Shown: one piece after another, positions 28,936 to 40,530 of the stretch | Position numbering within the stretch: position 1 is the stretch's first letter | Layout: every line of letters starts with the position of its first letter | Source: Methylococcales bacterium | Lineage (GTDB): Bacteria; Pseudomonadota; Gammaproteobacteria; Methylococcales; Methylomonadaceae | Direction: 5' to 3' | Assembly: GCA_030949405.1 (NCBI GenBank) | Contig: JAUZSN010000002.1 | Span: 744,001 to 808,000, forward strand | DNA length: 64,000 nucleotides | The notes under the pieces: model-generated | What the model was told of the DNA's origin: nothing | The model's input: only the letters and a program-made list of their open reading frames with translations | The model's database searches: none | Made by a program: the position numbers and the translations under genes

Positions 28936-29494
28936 ATGAAAATACAAAATTATCCAGTAAACATTGAAGCGCAAATGCGCAATTTTTATAATAGCTTATC
29001 GGAAAAAGACCGTCGCCATTACTCGCGGTCAACAGGAATTAAAAACCGACCTATCTAATGAAAAGCAACGCATTCGCAAATCAGGAGGAGGACGTAACTT
29101 TTTACTGCCAACCCTTGATGGAATAGATGAGGTATTTTTAGACGTATTGAAAAATAACACGGCGGGATCACCCATGGATGAAACGATAAAATGGACAAAT
29201 TTATCGCGCCCTGCTATCGCGAAAAAGCTTGGGGAACAAGGCTTTCCAATGAGTGTAACGGTTGTTGATAGACTGTTGAAAAAACATAATTTTCGTCCAC
29301 GGCAAGCTTTTAAAGCCGAGGCAGGAAAGTCTAATATCCCTTATCGAGACGAACAATTTAAGAATATTGAACGCCTCAAGCAGGAATATACAACACAGGG
29401 AGATCCTGTTTTGAGTATGGATGTTAAAAAAAAGAATTAATCGGTAATTTCTTTCGTGCAGGTACGCTTTACACACAAGAAATTATCAATAATG
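28936..29494 (+). pseudogene. ISAzo13-family transposase, truncated
   Basis: The start (M-K-I-Q-N-Y-P-V-N-I-E-A-Q-M) is followed by an internal deletion that fuses it out of frame to the middle part: G-G-G-R-N-F-L-L-P-T-L-D, W-T-N-L-S-R-P-A-I-A-K-K-L and V-L-S-M-D-V-K-K-K, typical of ISAzo13-like enzymes. At 29425-29436 an A-run shift ends the frame; restoring it continues E-L-I-G-N-F-F-R-A-G. The 3' half is cut away at the IS66 border. Confidence 0.65.
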
Positions 29495-31325
29495 GTATCT
29501 ACTTTAAATCTCAGGGTAAAGATAAAATTTCTAAAATAGATTTGACAACATATCATAAAAGAACGAACATTTACATACTTTGAATATCCACGACCTACAG
29601 GCTGAAACTAACGCCATTTATCAAGAAATCGCTCAAATTGAAAGTAGCGAAGCGCAGGATATTGTCAAAAAAATATTCAATCTTATTGAACGCTTAGCCA
29701 GTGATAAATTGTCTTTAGAAACTGAATTACAGCAACTTCGTGACGAGGTTAATCGCTTGAAAGGTGAGCAGGGAAAGCCTGATATCAAACCCAATAAAAA
29801 TAATAAGGGTGATGATATTTCATCCGAAGACGAACGTAAAAAGCACAAGTTGACGCGCAAAAAGAAACTAATAACGACACTGAAAATACGGACTCGGATA
29901 AGAAAAACGCCGCCGTAAACCCAAGATCCCACGAGTTAAAATCGACCAAACGCTAAAATGCCTACTCGACAAAACTGGCTTGCCTAGCGACTTAGTATCT
30001 AAAGGCTTTGCGGAAGTGGTGATTCAAGACATTGTCATCAAAACCAATAATATTAAGTATCTCCGTGAGATTTTTTATTCACCTTCTGAAAATAAGTATT
30101 ACCGCGCCCAATTGCCTGAAGGCGTTCGAGGTCAGGGCGAATTTGGTATTGGAATTCGTAGCTTGATTCCCATGCTTAAGATGATGGGCGTGACCGAAAA
30201 ACCCATGGTCGGTTTTTTGAAAATATTGGCATTGTGGTGTCGCCGACTTATGTTTCTCAGCAATGGACAGGCGGTTATGACTGGGCGCATCAGGAAAAAA
30301 GCGAACTTTATCGCAGCGGTATTCTCAACAGTGATTACGGGCAGATTGATGATACCAGTGCGCGAGTCAACGGTGATAACCACTATTGTCAGGTGGTCTG
30401 CAACGACTTGTTTACCGATTATTTCACCACCAAACACAAAAACCGTTTATCGGTTCTGGACGTGCTGACCGATTATGCGCCACGTCATTATATCTACAAT
30501 CAACAGGCTCAATCCTTGCTTGACGAGTTCAAGTTAGCTGATAAAGCACGGGCAAAAGTTGATGCTCAAATACCTGTCAATACAGTGATGAATGAAGCGC
30601 AATTTAAGTTGCACTTAGCGATCTTAAATACATTAGGCGTGAGACAGGTAGCGCATGTCACCGAAGCTTGTGCCATTGCCTATTATCAGCAACAAACGGA
30701 TTTTCCTGTTATTGAAACCTTGCTTGCAGACGATGCGCCGCAATTCAAATTACTGACGGAACATTTGGGGTTATGCTGGGTTCACGATGCTCGCCACTAC
30801 AAAAAACTCCGTCCAATTCTGGAAATACATCAGCAAGCATTAGCCGATTTTCGAGGGCTCTATTGGGAGTATTATAAGGAGTTGCTTAACTATCAAAAAA
30901 ATCCCAGCCCCGATAAAAAGGCATGGTTGTTAACGCGATTTAATGAATTGTTTGCAACCACAAGCGATTATGAAGACCTCAATGATCGCATCGCCAAAAC
31001 ACTGGCGAAAAAGACCGAATTATTGCGAGTTTTGGAACTTCCGAAATTACCATTACATAATAATGCAGCCGAACTCGGCGCAAGAAGACAAGCGCGTGCG
31101 CGAGACATAAGCTTCCAGACTCGAAATGAGAAAGGCACGAAAATCAAAGACAGTTTTATGAGTCTTGCTGAAACGGCTAAAAAACTAGCCGTGAGTTTTT
31201 ATGATTATGTTTATGACCGAGTTAGTGGTGAATTCAAAATGCCGTCTATGGCGAATCTTATCGCTCAAAAAGCGCAAAGTTTGCAGGTCTGATATTTGTT
31301 TTACCCTGAAATTTAAAGTAGATAC
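29495..31325 (+). mobile_element. IS66-like element, copy 1
   Basis: Ends read GTATCTACTTTAAATCTCAG inward from both sides with one mismatch. The 8-bp flanks (CAATAATG and ATCGTAAC) do not match, unlike copy 2, so this copy marks a rearrangement border. The right border lies 52 bp past the end of the dioxygenase-like gene. Confidence 0.8.
29580..31292 (+). pseudogene. IS66-like transposase, copy 1, several frameshifts
   Basis: It has the IS66 layout: coiled-coil N-terminus, then the DDE core with Q-I-D-D-T-S-A-R-V-N-G. Against copy 2 it lacks one A near 29840, one A near 29905 and one T near 30215, giving frames 29580-29918, 29980-30468 and 30234-31292. One T run near 30075 is correct here and wrong in copy 2. 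Start shown is a TTG. It is not expected to make active enzyme. Confidence 0.7.
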
Positions 31326-31376
31326 ATCGTAACGTTGACTCGATAGTATTTGACAAACCAAGTTTAACTATTTTTA

Positions 31377-32250
31377 TTAAGCAATTGCTTTTAGATACTC
31401 CTCAGGATCTTTGTTGTACCAATTCCAGTCTTTAGCATTGGGATCGAATCCTATTGTGTAAATTCCATCCTTAATAGCAGAATCTGGCAGTTTCTCTAAA
31501 GGTAGACAGGAATGAGCCTCCAGACCTTCTGCAAAAGGTCGGTTCGACATGGCATTGTAATGACAATGCATTAGAATACGAGTATTGTCAGTTGTATTTT
31601 GTTGAGAACCATGGACTGTATTGGGGTGGAAAAATACGGTATCACCAATATCCATTTCACAGTCGACGATTTTTAGATCCCTCAAGGCTCTTTCTATGTG
31701 TTTTGGATCAGACTCGACTGTATTGCCTATCTCAATACGGTCAATACGCCCCAACAGATGAGATTTTTCAATGACTTGAAGGCATCCATTAGCCTTGGTG
31801 TTCTCGGTGACAGCAATCGAACAGTCTGTCGCTTTGTCCGGAAAAGGAACACCATCGTCATACCAGGAAGGAAAGGCCTGATGCCAACGAACGATACTTT
31901 TATCATGGGGTGGCTTTTGCACAATTTTAGAATACATATGATAACATTCCCCGCCTGCAATGGTTTCAGCAATCTCGACCATGCGTGCTGTCCGGGTTAT
32001 GGCGCTGACCAGACTGTCGTTTAAACCAGTCCAAACAGATGCACCCCAAGTATGTTCTGTATTATCAACCACGGTTTTTAGGGAAACGGCAAGATTGGGG
32101 TCTGACTGACAAACTGCCTGAACCAGTTTCATCTCTTCATCATCAAATAATGCGCGAACAACCACGTATCCATTTTTCCGAAAAAAAGGCAATCTCATCC
32201 TGGGTTAAAGGACGAATTGAACGTTTTTCAGATACAGGTTTTTGTTTCAT
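31377..32250 (-). CDS. PhyH-family Fe(II)/2-oxoglutarate enzyme, halogenase-like active site
   Basis: The open frame 32198-31377 encodes 273 aa of the phytanoyl-CoA dioxygenase fold. Iron and cosubstrate residues are H106 (W-H-Q-A), H196 (V-H-G-S) and R207. The usual H-x-D/E ligand motif is H-Q-A: alanine replaces the carboxylate at 108, as in SyrB2-type halogenases, where the vacant site binds chloride. Oxygenase or inactive alternatives remain. The true start is probably the ATG at 32250 with an AGGAG site: its frame reads M-K-Q-K-P-V ... L-T-Q-D-E-I-A-F-F and joins the ORF if the T7 run at 32187-32181 were T6. As written it is frameshifted, leaving only a start at 32198. Last gene of the PKS locus. 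Confidence 0.7.
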
Positions 32251-32260
32251 ATCTTTTCTC

Positions 32261-32308
<48 letters not shown>

Positions 32309-32317
32309 TCTTTTTGT

Positions 32318-33460
32318 TTAAAAAATGTCGACTAAGACTTCTTCCCGCTCTGCATCGGAAAGTTTGTAATTCAGACTCTGTACTGGATTCTTATTCATAA
32401 GGTGCAGGATTTCCTTCTTACTTGAGGACTCGATACCGACATCTTGGCATTTGATCGGACAACCCAGGTCAGAGAAAAACTTCTCGAACGATACTATGGT
32501 GTCTTCCACCGAAGGGTTCCCAAATAACTCCTGTCCCAGTTCTGAAATTCTTTCACCAGCCCTGTTACGCATTACCTTCATCCAGGCGGGGTAAATGATA
32601 GAAAGTGTGGCTCCATGCGGGGTATCGTAGAGAACGGAAAGGGTATGACCAAGGATATGAACACCCCAATCACCGGAAGTTCTGCCATATATTGTCAGGC
32701 TATTCAAAGCATTGGTGGCCGCCCACATAATCTTTGCCCGAAGTTTGAAGTTCCCCAGATCTTTCATTAAAGCTGGACCATATTCCATGGCTTCCTTAAT
32801 GATGGATATCACGAATCGATCAGAAAGAGAAGCGTCACCTTTACCAAACCAGGCTTCGAGGCAATGAGCCACTAGATCCACTATTCCGTAAGCAGTATAG
32901 TTTTCTGGAGCCGAAAGCGTATAAGCGGGATCCAGGTATGAATGCATCGGAAACATCAGTTCATGTTTGAATCCTAATTTCTGCTTGTTTAGGCGGTTCT
33001 GAAGTACTGCCGTCGAATTCATCTCCGTTCCGGTAGCAGCTAGTGTTAATACGGCAAGGATGGGGACTGCTAACTTCGGCTCATATTCTTTCGTCATCAC
33101 CTCCCAAGCATCACAATTCTCTGCAATACAGATGGAAATGAGCTTGGCTGAATCTATGACGCTGCCACCCCCCACAGCCACGACCATATCCACTTCATTT
33201 TCCCTGCCTATTTGCGTAGCTTCCATTACATCATTTACCGATGGATTGGGCTTGATGCCACTATATTCTGTAACTTTAATATTGTGCTGCTTAAGGCTAC
33301 CAATAGTATCCAGGTAGCTTCCATTTTTAAGGACTGAACCACGCCCATACACAAGTAAAGCGTGGTTTCCAATCCGTGAAGCATGATTTCCAATTTCATG
33401 AACTACGTCGTGACCAAAATGAAGTCTGGTCGGATTAAAGGCTGTAAAATTCTCCATCAT
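32318..33460 (-). CDS. Iron-containing alcohol dehydrogenase (YqhD/BDH-like)
   Basis: The 380-aa enzyme begins M-E-N-F-T-A-F-N-P-T-R-L-H-F-G and has the cofactor motif G-G-G-S-V-I-D-S-A-K. The metal ligands of group III alcohol dehydrogenases are present: the D and H in G-I-V-D-L-V-A-H-C-L-E, and the two histidines in H-I-L-G-H-T-L and T-P-H-G-A-T-L. It resembles the NADPH-dependent aldehyde reductase branch. The ATG overlaps the PKS stop codon by 4 bp, so it was translated together with the PKS and may reduce an aldehyde or oxidise an alcohol in that product. The gene itself is intact. Confidence 0.9.
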   Translation of the reverse strand: MMENFTAFNPTRLHFGHDVVHEIGNHASRIGNHALLVYGRGSVLKNGSYLDTIGSLKQHNIKVTEYSGIKPNPSVNDVMEATQIGRENEVDMVVAVGGGSVIDSAKLISICIAENCDAWEVMTKEYEPKLAVPILAVLTLAATGTEMNSTAVLQNRLNKQKLGFKHELMFPMHSYLDPAYTLSAPENYTAYGIVDLVAHCLEAWFGKGDASLSDRFVISIIKEAMEYGPALMKDLGNFKLRAKIMWAATNALNSLTIYGRTSGDWGVHILGHTLSVLYDTPHGATLSIIYPAWMKVMRNRAGERISELGQELFGNPSVEDTIVSFEKFFSDLGCPIKCQDVGIESSSKKEILHLMNKNPVQSLNYKLSDAEREEVLVDIF

Positions 33461-35574
33461 AGTGCTCCATTATTCTTTAAATATTCATTGAATCTCTCAT
33501 TTACCACACTGGCATCAAGCCCAAACTCTTCTAAGGAATAACTGTATTTACCATGTTTATATCGGGGGTTATTAGTTATATATTTATCCAGGTTATTAGC
33601 CATGACTTGACTATATTCGTAACCGAAATGATCATAAATCTGCTGGACTGTACCCACGGGATCTTTGACAAGATTATCGAATGGTATGTCACAAATCTGC
33701 CCATCAGAGATTGCTGTTCGTGCTTTCATTCCCTGTTCAATCTGGTGGGACAATATATCCAGGGTTTCTTTGCCTATTATTTGAGAATCAACTTTGTCTG
33801 AATAAGCGGGACGCAGTTTCTCGATTAAGCGACTATAGGATGCAGTGACTTTCAACGGTTCTCGGTGTGTTTGAATAAAGTGAGCATCAGGAAATACGGC
33901 TGTCAATGCAGATAAATCACCCATGTGGAATGGATTTTTTAGTACCCAATGATCTGCTGACCATTTCCAGCTTAACAGTTGCAGTTGATGACGATAGTAG
34001 TCATAAACTGGTGTCATATCCTGAGTTTTAAGCCATTCGGTATAAGATGGAATAGACATTAAGAAGCTAAAACTAATGGACATAAAATCATGTTGTAATA
34101 GCCAGAGACATTCTTCAGGTGCATTGGCATTATACTTGTGCATTGCTGTTGACTCAGGATTAAACATTTCATATGCCTTAAAGCTTTCTTGAGTCTTCTT
34201 GATTCGAGAATCAGTGGCTACCGTTTTTGGATCAGGTGATGGTGATGGTGTAAATGCCTCCCATAAATGTAACCATCGGCTATTCGGGTCTTGAGCCAAT
34301 AGATTATGTAGGTGTGTGGAACCCGTTCTTGGCAAACCCATAATAAATAAAGGTTGTTTAATCGGGGTCTGTAAAATGTCAGGATGTTGTTTAAAATCAT
34401 TCTGCATCTGTAAACGATTGACTAATAATCTGATAATCAATTGTTGAACAAGGTTCTTACCCATTGCATGCAGCTGCGCTTCTTTATTAGTTGATTCAAT
34501 AAGCTGCTCTAAACCAATCAGGAAGCGTTGATTGCCAAAGTCATCCAGACCTGCTTTTTGTTGTGCGGTTTCTAAAAGGAAATCTTTGCTGAGATCGGTT
34601 TGATTTATGGTTGCAACTTGAGCACCTTCATTAGTGCTTTGAGTTTTTGGTGCCTGGCAGAAATAGTGTTTCATTTTCTGTGCAAGGACTTGTACATTCG
34701 GATGGTGCCACATAGTGACATGATCACCAGGCACCTCTTCAAAAATTAAGTTGGGAACAAATTTAAACCAGGGTTTTTCATTAAGTCGTGGATAATAGAT
34801 GTCGCGCTCTGCGGCTGCATAATAAACCGTGAGCCCATGATATATTTTAGGTGAATAGCTCACATTCATAACACGTAGCTCTACGAAAACGTCCCAAAAC
34901 TTTTTCCAGTCATCAAGGGTCGCATCTGTAGGTAGCATGTCACCAATCCAAGGTGAGTTTTTAATGAAATATCTTAATTGCTCATCAAAATTGTTAAATT
35001 GCTGATACTCACTTAAATGGCTTTCACCATTCCTCTTTGGTGTACGCAAATCTGCGAAATAAATCATAGTTTCGAGTGGCGTACCAAACTCAGACTTGTT
35101 CCAATTAGGTTTGTCAGCTTCAGTTTCCCAATGGGGCTTGTCAATTAAGGCCAAGAAACCGACCTCTTCTCCTTGTACGGTCAACTGTTGTGCCATTTCA
35201 TAACTGATATAAACACCACCACTATAGCCACCAATATTATAGGGACCTCTGGGTTGAACCTGGCGAACAGCTTCAAGGTAGTAGGCTGCTATTTCTTCAA
35301 TACGGGTAAAGCTTCGGTTTTCATTGATCCATTTAGGATGTTGTAAGGCATAAATGGGTTGTTCAGGGTCAAGTACATTGGGTAAGTTGACATAGTTATG
35401 CGTATTACCTGCAATAGGGTGTACTAAAAAAATGGGGAGAATATGATGACTACCTTCACGGAACTTAACTAGACAAGCAGGCAAGTTATGTACTTCCTCT
35501 GCTGTTGGATCTATGATCTGTGCCAACTCGGCAATGGTATTTGCATTGAGCAGATCATTAATGGTCAGGTCTTC
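33457..35574 (-). pseudogene. Polyketide synthase 3' part: ACP end, thioesterase, sulfotransferase
   Basis: After the IS66 insertion the frame resumes with the end of the ACP (E-D-L-T-I-N-D-L-L-N-A-N-T), then a type I thioesterase with G-Y-S-G-G nucleophile motif and G-D-H near its end (about 35480-34660). A linker and helical region lead into a sulfotransferase domain with the PAPS-binding loop P-L-F-I-M-G-L-P-R-T-G-S-T-H-L (about 34620-33480). The carrier-TE-ST order differs from ST-TE of curacin-type modules. The continuous ORF is 35526-33457 (689 aa). Its stop overlaps the dehydrogenase start. Separated from its promoter by two disruptions, it is not expected to function as drawn. Confidence 0.8.
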
Positions 35575-35582
35575 TTTGAGTG

Positions 35583-37415
35583 GTATCTACTTTAAATCTC
35601 AGGGTAAAGATAAAATTTCTAAAATAGATTTGACAACATATCATAAAAGAACGAACATTTACATACTTTGAATATCCACGACCTACAGGCTGAAACTAAC
35701 GCCATTTATCAAGAAATCGCTCAAATGGAAAGTAGCGAAGCGCAGGATATTGTCAAAAAAATATTCAATCTTATTGAACGCTTAGCCAGTGATAAATTGT
35801 CTTTAGAAACTGAATTACAGCAACTTCGTGACGAGGTTAATCGCTTGAAAGGTGAGCAGGGAAAGCCTGATATCAAACCCAATAAAAATAATAAGGGTGA
35901 TGATATTTCATCCGAAGACGAACGTAAAAAAGCACAAGTTGACGCGCAAAAAGAAACTAATAACGACACTGAAAATACGGACTCGGATAAGAAAAAACGC
36001 CGCCGTAAACCCAAGATCCCACGAGTTAAAATCGACCAAACGCTAAAATGCCTACTCGACAAAACTGGCTTGCCTAGCGACTTAGTATCTAAAGGCTTTG
36101 CGGAAGTGGTGATTCAAGACATTGTCATCAAAACCAATAATATTAAGTATCTCCGTGAGATTTTTATTCACCTTCTGAAAATAAGTATTACCGCGCCCAA
36201 TTGCCTGAAGGCGTTCGAGGTCAGGGCGAATTTGGTATTGGAATTCGTAGCTTGATTCCCATGCTTAAGATGATGGGCGTGACCGAAAAACCCATGGTCG
36301 GTTTTTTTGAAAATATTGGCATTGTGGTGTCGCCGACTTATGTTTCTCAGCAATGGACAGGCGGTTATGACTGGGCGCATCAGGAAAAAAGCGAACTTTA
36401 TCGCAGCGGTATTCTCAACAGTGATTACGGGCAGATTGATGATACCAGTGCGCGAGTCAACGGTGATAACCACTATTGTCAGGTGGTCTGCAACGACTTG
36501 TTTACCGCTTATTTCACCACCAAACACAAAAACCGTTTATCGGTTCTGGACGTGCTGACCGATTATGCGCCACGCCATTATATCTACAATCAACAGGCTC
36601 AATCCTTGCTTGACGAGTTCAAGTTAGCTGATAAAGCACGGGCAAAAGTTGATGCTCAAATACCTGTCAATACAGTGATGAATGAAGCGCAATTTAAGTT
36701 GCACTTAGCGATCTTAAATACCTTAGGCGTGAGACAGGTAGCGCATGTCACCGAAGCTTGTGCCATTGCCTATTATCAGCAACAAACGGATTTTCCTGTT
36801 ATTGAAACCTTGCTTGCAGACGATGCGCCGCAATTCAAATTACTGACGGAACATTTGGGGTTATGCTGGGTTCACGATGCTCGCCACTACAAAAAACTCC
36901 GTCCAATTCTGGAAATACATCAGCAAGCATTAGCCGATTTTCGAGGGCACTATTGGGAGTATTATAAGGAGTTGCTTAACTATCAAAAAAATCCCTGCCC
37001 CGATAAAAAGGCATGGTTGTTAACGCGATTTAATGAATTGTTTGCAACCACAAGCGATTATGAAGACCTCAATGATCGCATCGCCAAAACACTGGCGAAA
37101 AAGACTGAATTATTGCGAGTTTTGGAGCTTCCACAATTACCACTCCATAACAATGCAGCCGAACTTGGCGCAAGAAGACAAGCGCGTGCGCGAGACATAA
37201 GCTTCCAGACTCGAAATGAGAAAGGCACGAAAATCAAAGACAGTTTTATGAGTCTTGCTGAAACGGCTAAAAAACTAGCCGTGAGTTTTTATGATTATGT
37301 TTATGACCGAGTTAGTGGTGAATTCAAAATGCCGTCTATGGCGAATCTTATCGCTCAAAAAGCGCAAAGTTTGCAGGTCTGATATTTGTTTTACCCTGAA
37401 ATTTAAAGTAGATAC
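35583..37415 (+). mobile_element. IS66-like element, copy 2, inserted in the PKS carrier domain
   Basis: The same ends as copy 1 are flanked by a perfect 8-bp duplication TTTGAGTG (35575-35582 and 37416-37423), the length usual for IS66. It runs opposite to the PKS and splits the ACP shortly after the phosphopantetheine serine. Confidence 0.9.
35668..37382 (+). pseudogene. IS66-like transposase, copy 2, one frameshift
   Basis: The N-terminal frame (35668-36255) and the catalytic frame (36201-37382) would be one protein if the T5 run near 36163 were T6, as in copy 1. All three positions broken in copy 1 are intact here. The ancestor was a single DDE transposase of about 570 aa without obvious tnpA or tnpB partners. 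Confidence 0.7.
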
Positions 37416-40400
37416 TTTGAGTGCTTGTCTTAGCTCTAGCAGAATTTGTACGACAATCAATGAGTCACCACCTAGATCAAAGAAGTTGTCATGAACTCCA
37501 ATGTTCTTAATACCTAAAACTCGCTGCCAAACTTTGGCAATGGCTTGTTCGGTAGGGCTTTGTGGCTCCTCATAATCCTGACTCAATTGTGGGCGATCAA
37601 ATAATATTTCTTCATCCTCTGTATCTTCTGGCTGTTGTTTTAGTAATTGCTTTTGGTAGTCAAAATCTGTTGTTGATACAATGGCTTGGGGTAGGCGACT
37701 TTGTAGGAGACGTTCGAGACTATCAATGCCTTCTTGTGGTAAGACGGCATGGCTTAATGAGGTGTCTATAAGTTGTGTTTGACGCTGCTGGGTTTCTTTG
37801 GACTTTTGATCATCTTTGAGTGTATAAGCGGAGTCAATGTACTTGAGTAGGTAATTTTTAATGGAAACCAGTTCAATACCATTGGAATCTAAGAATGACA
37901 GATTAATACTCCAGTCATGTCCTTGGAGTTCTCTTGTTGTATAAGAATAGAACCTGGTAGGCAGTGCCCCTTTAATGGTGACTCTTTCATAGAAATAAGG
38001 CAGGTAAGCACTGGATTCAGTAAAGAAATCAAATTGGCTCGCTAACTCATTCGGTAGAACATCAGCAACAACATAAGTCGCAGTATCTACCAAGGAGGGA
38101 TGAAATTTATAAACCTCTACATCCTCTGCAAAGGCTTGTGGCAGCTCCATTAAAGCTAAATTATGGTGTTCACTCGCTTTACGCCATTGAATATTGTTCA
38201 ACCATCGTGAGCCATAGCGCGTGTAATCTGGTAAGGCTTGCAGATCAGGTACAGCAATGTCCTGATCACAACTTGTTTCCAGTTCATCAATATTATATTT
38301 CACCTGCTCAGGGAAGTCTTTAGGTACCACTTTACCTTGTGCATGCACAGACCATTCACTCGAGTCCGCATCTAAGCTTTGAATGGAAAAATTAGCACCA
38401 TTTTCGGTGGGAGTCAAGATAGTGCGAACTTCTTTTTCTTCATCTTCCTCAACAAACAGGAATTTCAGAAAGTAGACATCCTGTAATTCCATAGTGGACT
38501 TACCACTATGACACTCATAAGCAGAGCGGGCAATTTCCAGATAAGCTGTCCCTACCAGGCTAGGTGTATTCAAGACAATGTGTTCACCTATGATCCAGTG
38601 TTTATCAGGAATCAGTGTACTAATATAGATTTCCCGTGTTTTCTCAATGATGCATTTATCAAACAGGTGGTGATCAAGCTTTTTGACTTCAAGGACTTTG
38701 TTATCTAATCCATATTTTGCCGTTTCAACCGCCATGCCTACTTCTTGCCACGCATCCCAGTTGATACTTAGAGTTAAACGATTAGAGTCACTTGCCTTGG
38801 ACTGCGCATACGCATCCAGAAAATTGTTTGCTGCACAATAGTCCACCTGTCCTGGGCTTCCCAGGGCAGCTTCCATTGAAGAACAAACCACCATGAAGTC
38901 TAAAGCATTCTCTTTAAGGAGAGTATCCAGGATAATAGTTCCATCTACTTTAGGTGCAAGTACATTGTGGGCAGTGTCACGGGTTTTTAACTGAATTACC
39001 CCACCGCCTGCGACACCGGCTGTATGGATTACACCATTGATTTGTCCAAATTGCTGTTGCGCCTGAGTAAGAATTTCTGCCATTTGTGCCTGATTCGTTA
39101 CATCCGCACTACAGACCAGGATCTTGCCTCCCATCTCCTCCATTAGTTTGATTTTGTTTATTTTAATACTTGTCGGGTCTTCTTCTGCATGGCTGGCTAA
39201 CCACTGTTTCCAGACTTCACGTTCGGGTAAGGTGGAGCGAGCGATGAGAACCAGCCTAGCTTGAACTGTTTTTGCCAGGTATTCGGCAAACACCAATCCC
39301 ATGCCGCCCATACCTCCCGTAATCAAATAAACGCCTTGCGGTTTAAAGGGCAATTCAGTCACTGCATCCGCTGGTTTTGGTAGGTGCTGTGGTTCAAAGC
39401 TTTCTACCCAACGCGCATTACCCCGATAAGCAATAATGTCGTCATCAGACTCATGCTGTAACTCACTGATGATCTGAGCAATAACTCTCGCGCTATTTTG
39501 CTGATTGATAACCGTATCCACGCTACGACAACGAATATTTTGATATTCTTGTGGGATCACTCGTACTGGACCAATCAGTGTTGCTTTTAACGGTAAAACA
39601 ATTTCCTCACCCATGATATTTTGTAATTGATTGGAAACAACTAATAACTCAATCTCACTATCAATATTTTGTTGTCCAAGTGCCTGCGCGAGGTGTAGCA
39701 AGCTATAGAAACCAGTATTTTGGCTTGCATCAATTAAGCTAATATCAAGTGCTGCAGCATCCGCATCGGTTACATTCCAACAATGGATAATGCTTTTAGG
39801 GATTAATGCTTGTGCTTGCAGTGCTTGAATCAGGCTTTGGTAGTCTTGAGCATATCCAGGGTTAATACTGAAAAGCCGAGGACTTGATTGCTCAAATGAT
39901 TCCCCTGCTTTGACGGCAATAATGTCTAGTGGATTCACCTGTGTTGCTAATTTTTCAATCAGCTGATCACCATGACCCAGTTCATCAATAAAGACTAAAA
40001 CAGGGGCTTCCAATGGTTTTTGTTGGCTAACAAGTAAATTAACACGCTTCCATGAAGTTACATAAAACCAATCCGCAGTATCTGATTTTTTTCCTGTATA
40101 AGTTGACTCTAAACTCACTAAGCGTTTGGCATCCATCCAGTAACGATGACGTTCAAAAGGATAGGTGGGAAGTGGGATACGCGAATGCCTATCTTCTCCA
40201 TAATAACTGCCCCAGTCAATATCAACACCATGAAGCCATAATTGCCCTAAGGTTTTCAATAAGAACGTGACATCAGAGATTGCCTCATGGGGAGGGCGCA
40301 CTGATGTAAAGGTCAATTGATCAGCAGGTTTATCAGGATGACGTTTAGCCAGATTGCTTAATGTCCGCCCTGCACCCACTTCTAATAAAACTTGGTCAGG

Positions 40401-40530
40401 GTCATTGAAAAATTGCTTGATACCCTCTGCAAAACGCACACTAGAACGTAATTGCTGTGCGTAATATTCAGGACTGGTTGCTTCGTCGTCGGTGATCCAG
40501 GTGCCTGAAATATTAGAAATGAAGGGAATG
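37416..40530 (-). pseudogene. Polyketide synthase middle part: AT end, KR, DH, ACP start
   Basis: From the frameshift the chain runs through the end of the acyltransferase, a linker, a ketoreductase with G-V-Y-L-I-T-G-G-M-G-G-M-G (about 39340) and the catalytic Y of G-Q-V-D-Y-C-A-A-N-N, then a dehydratase with H-W-I-I-G-E-H and the second-half motif H-P-S-L-V-D (about 38620-37870), and the ACP with F-D-L-G-G-D-S-L. KR before DH is unlike the standard DH-KR order. The ATG-initiated ORF is 40439 to 37275; its last 47 codons come from the IS. Confidence 0.8.
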
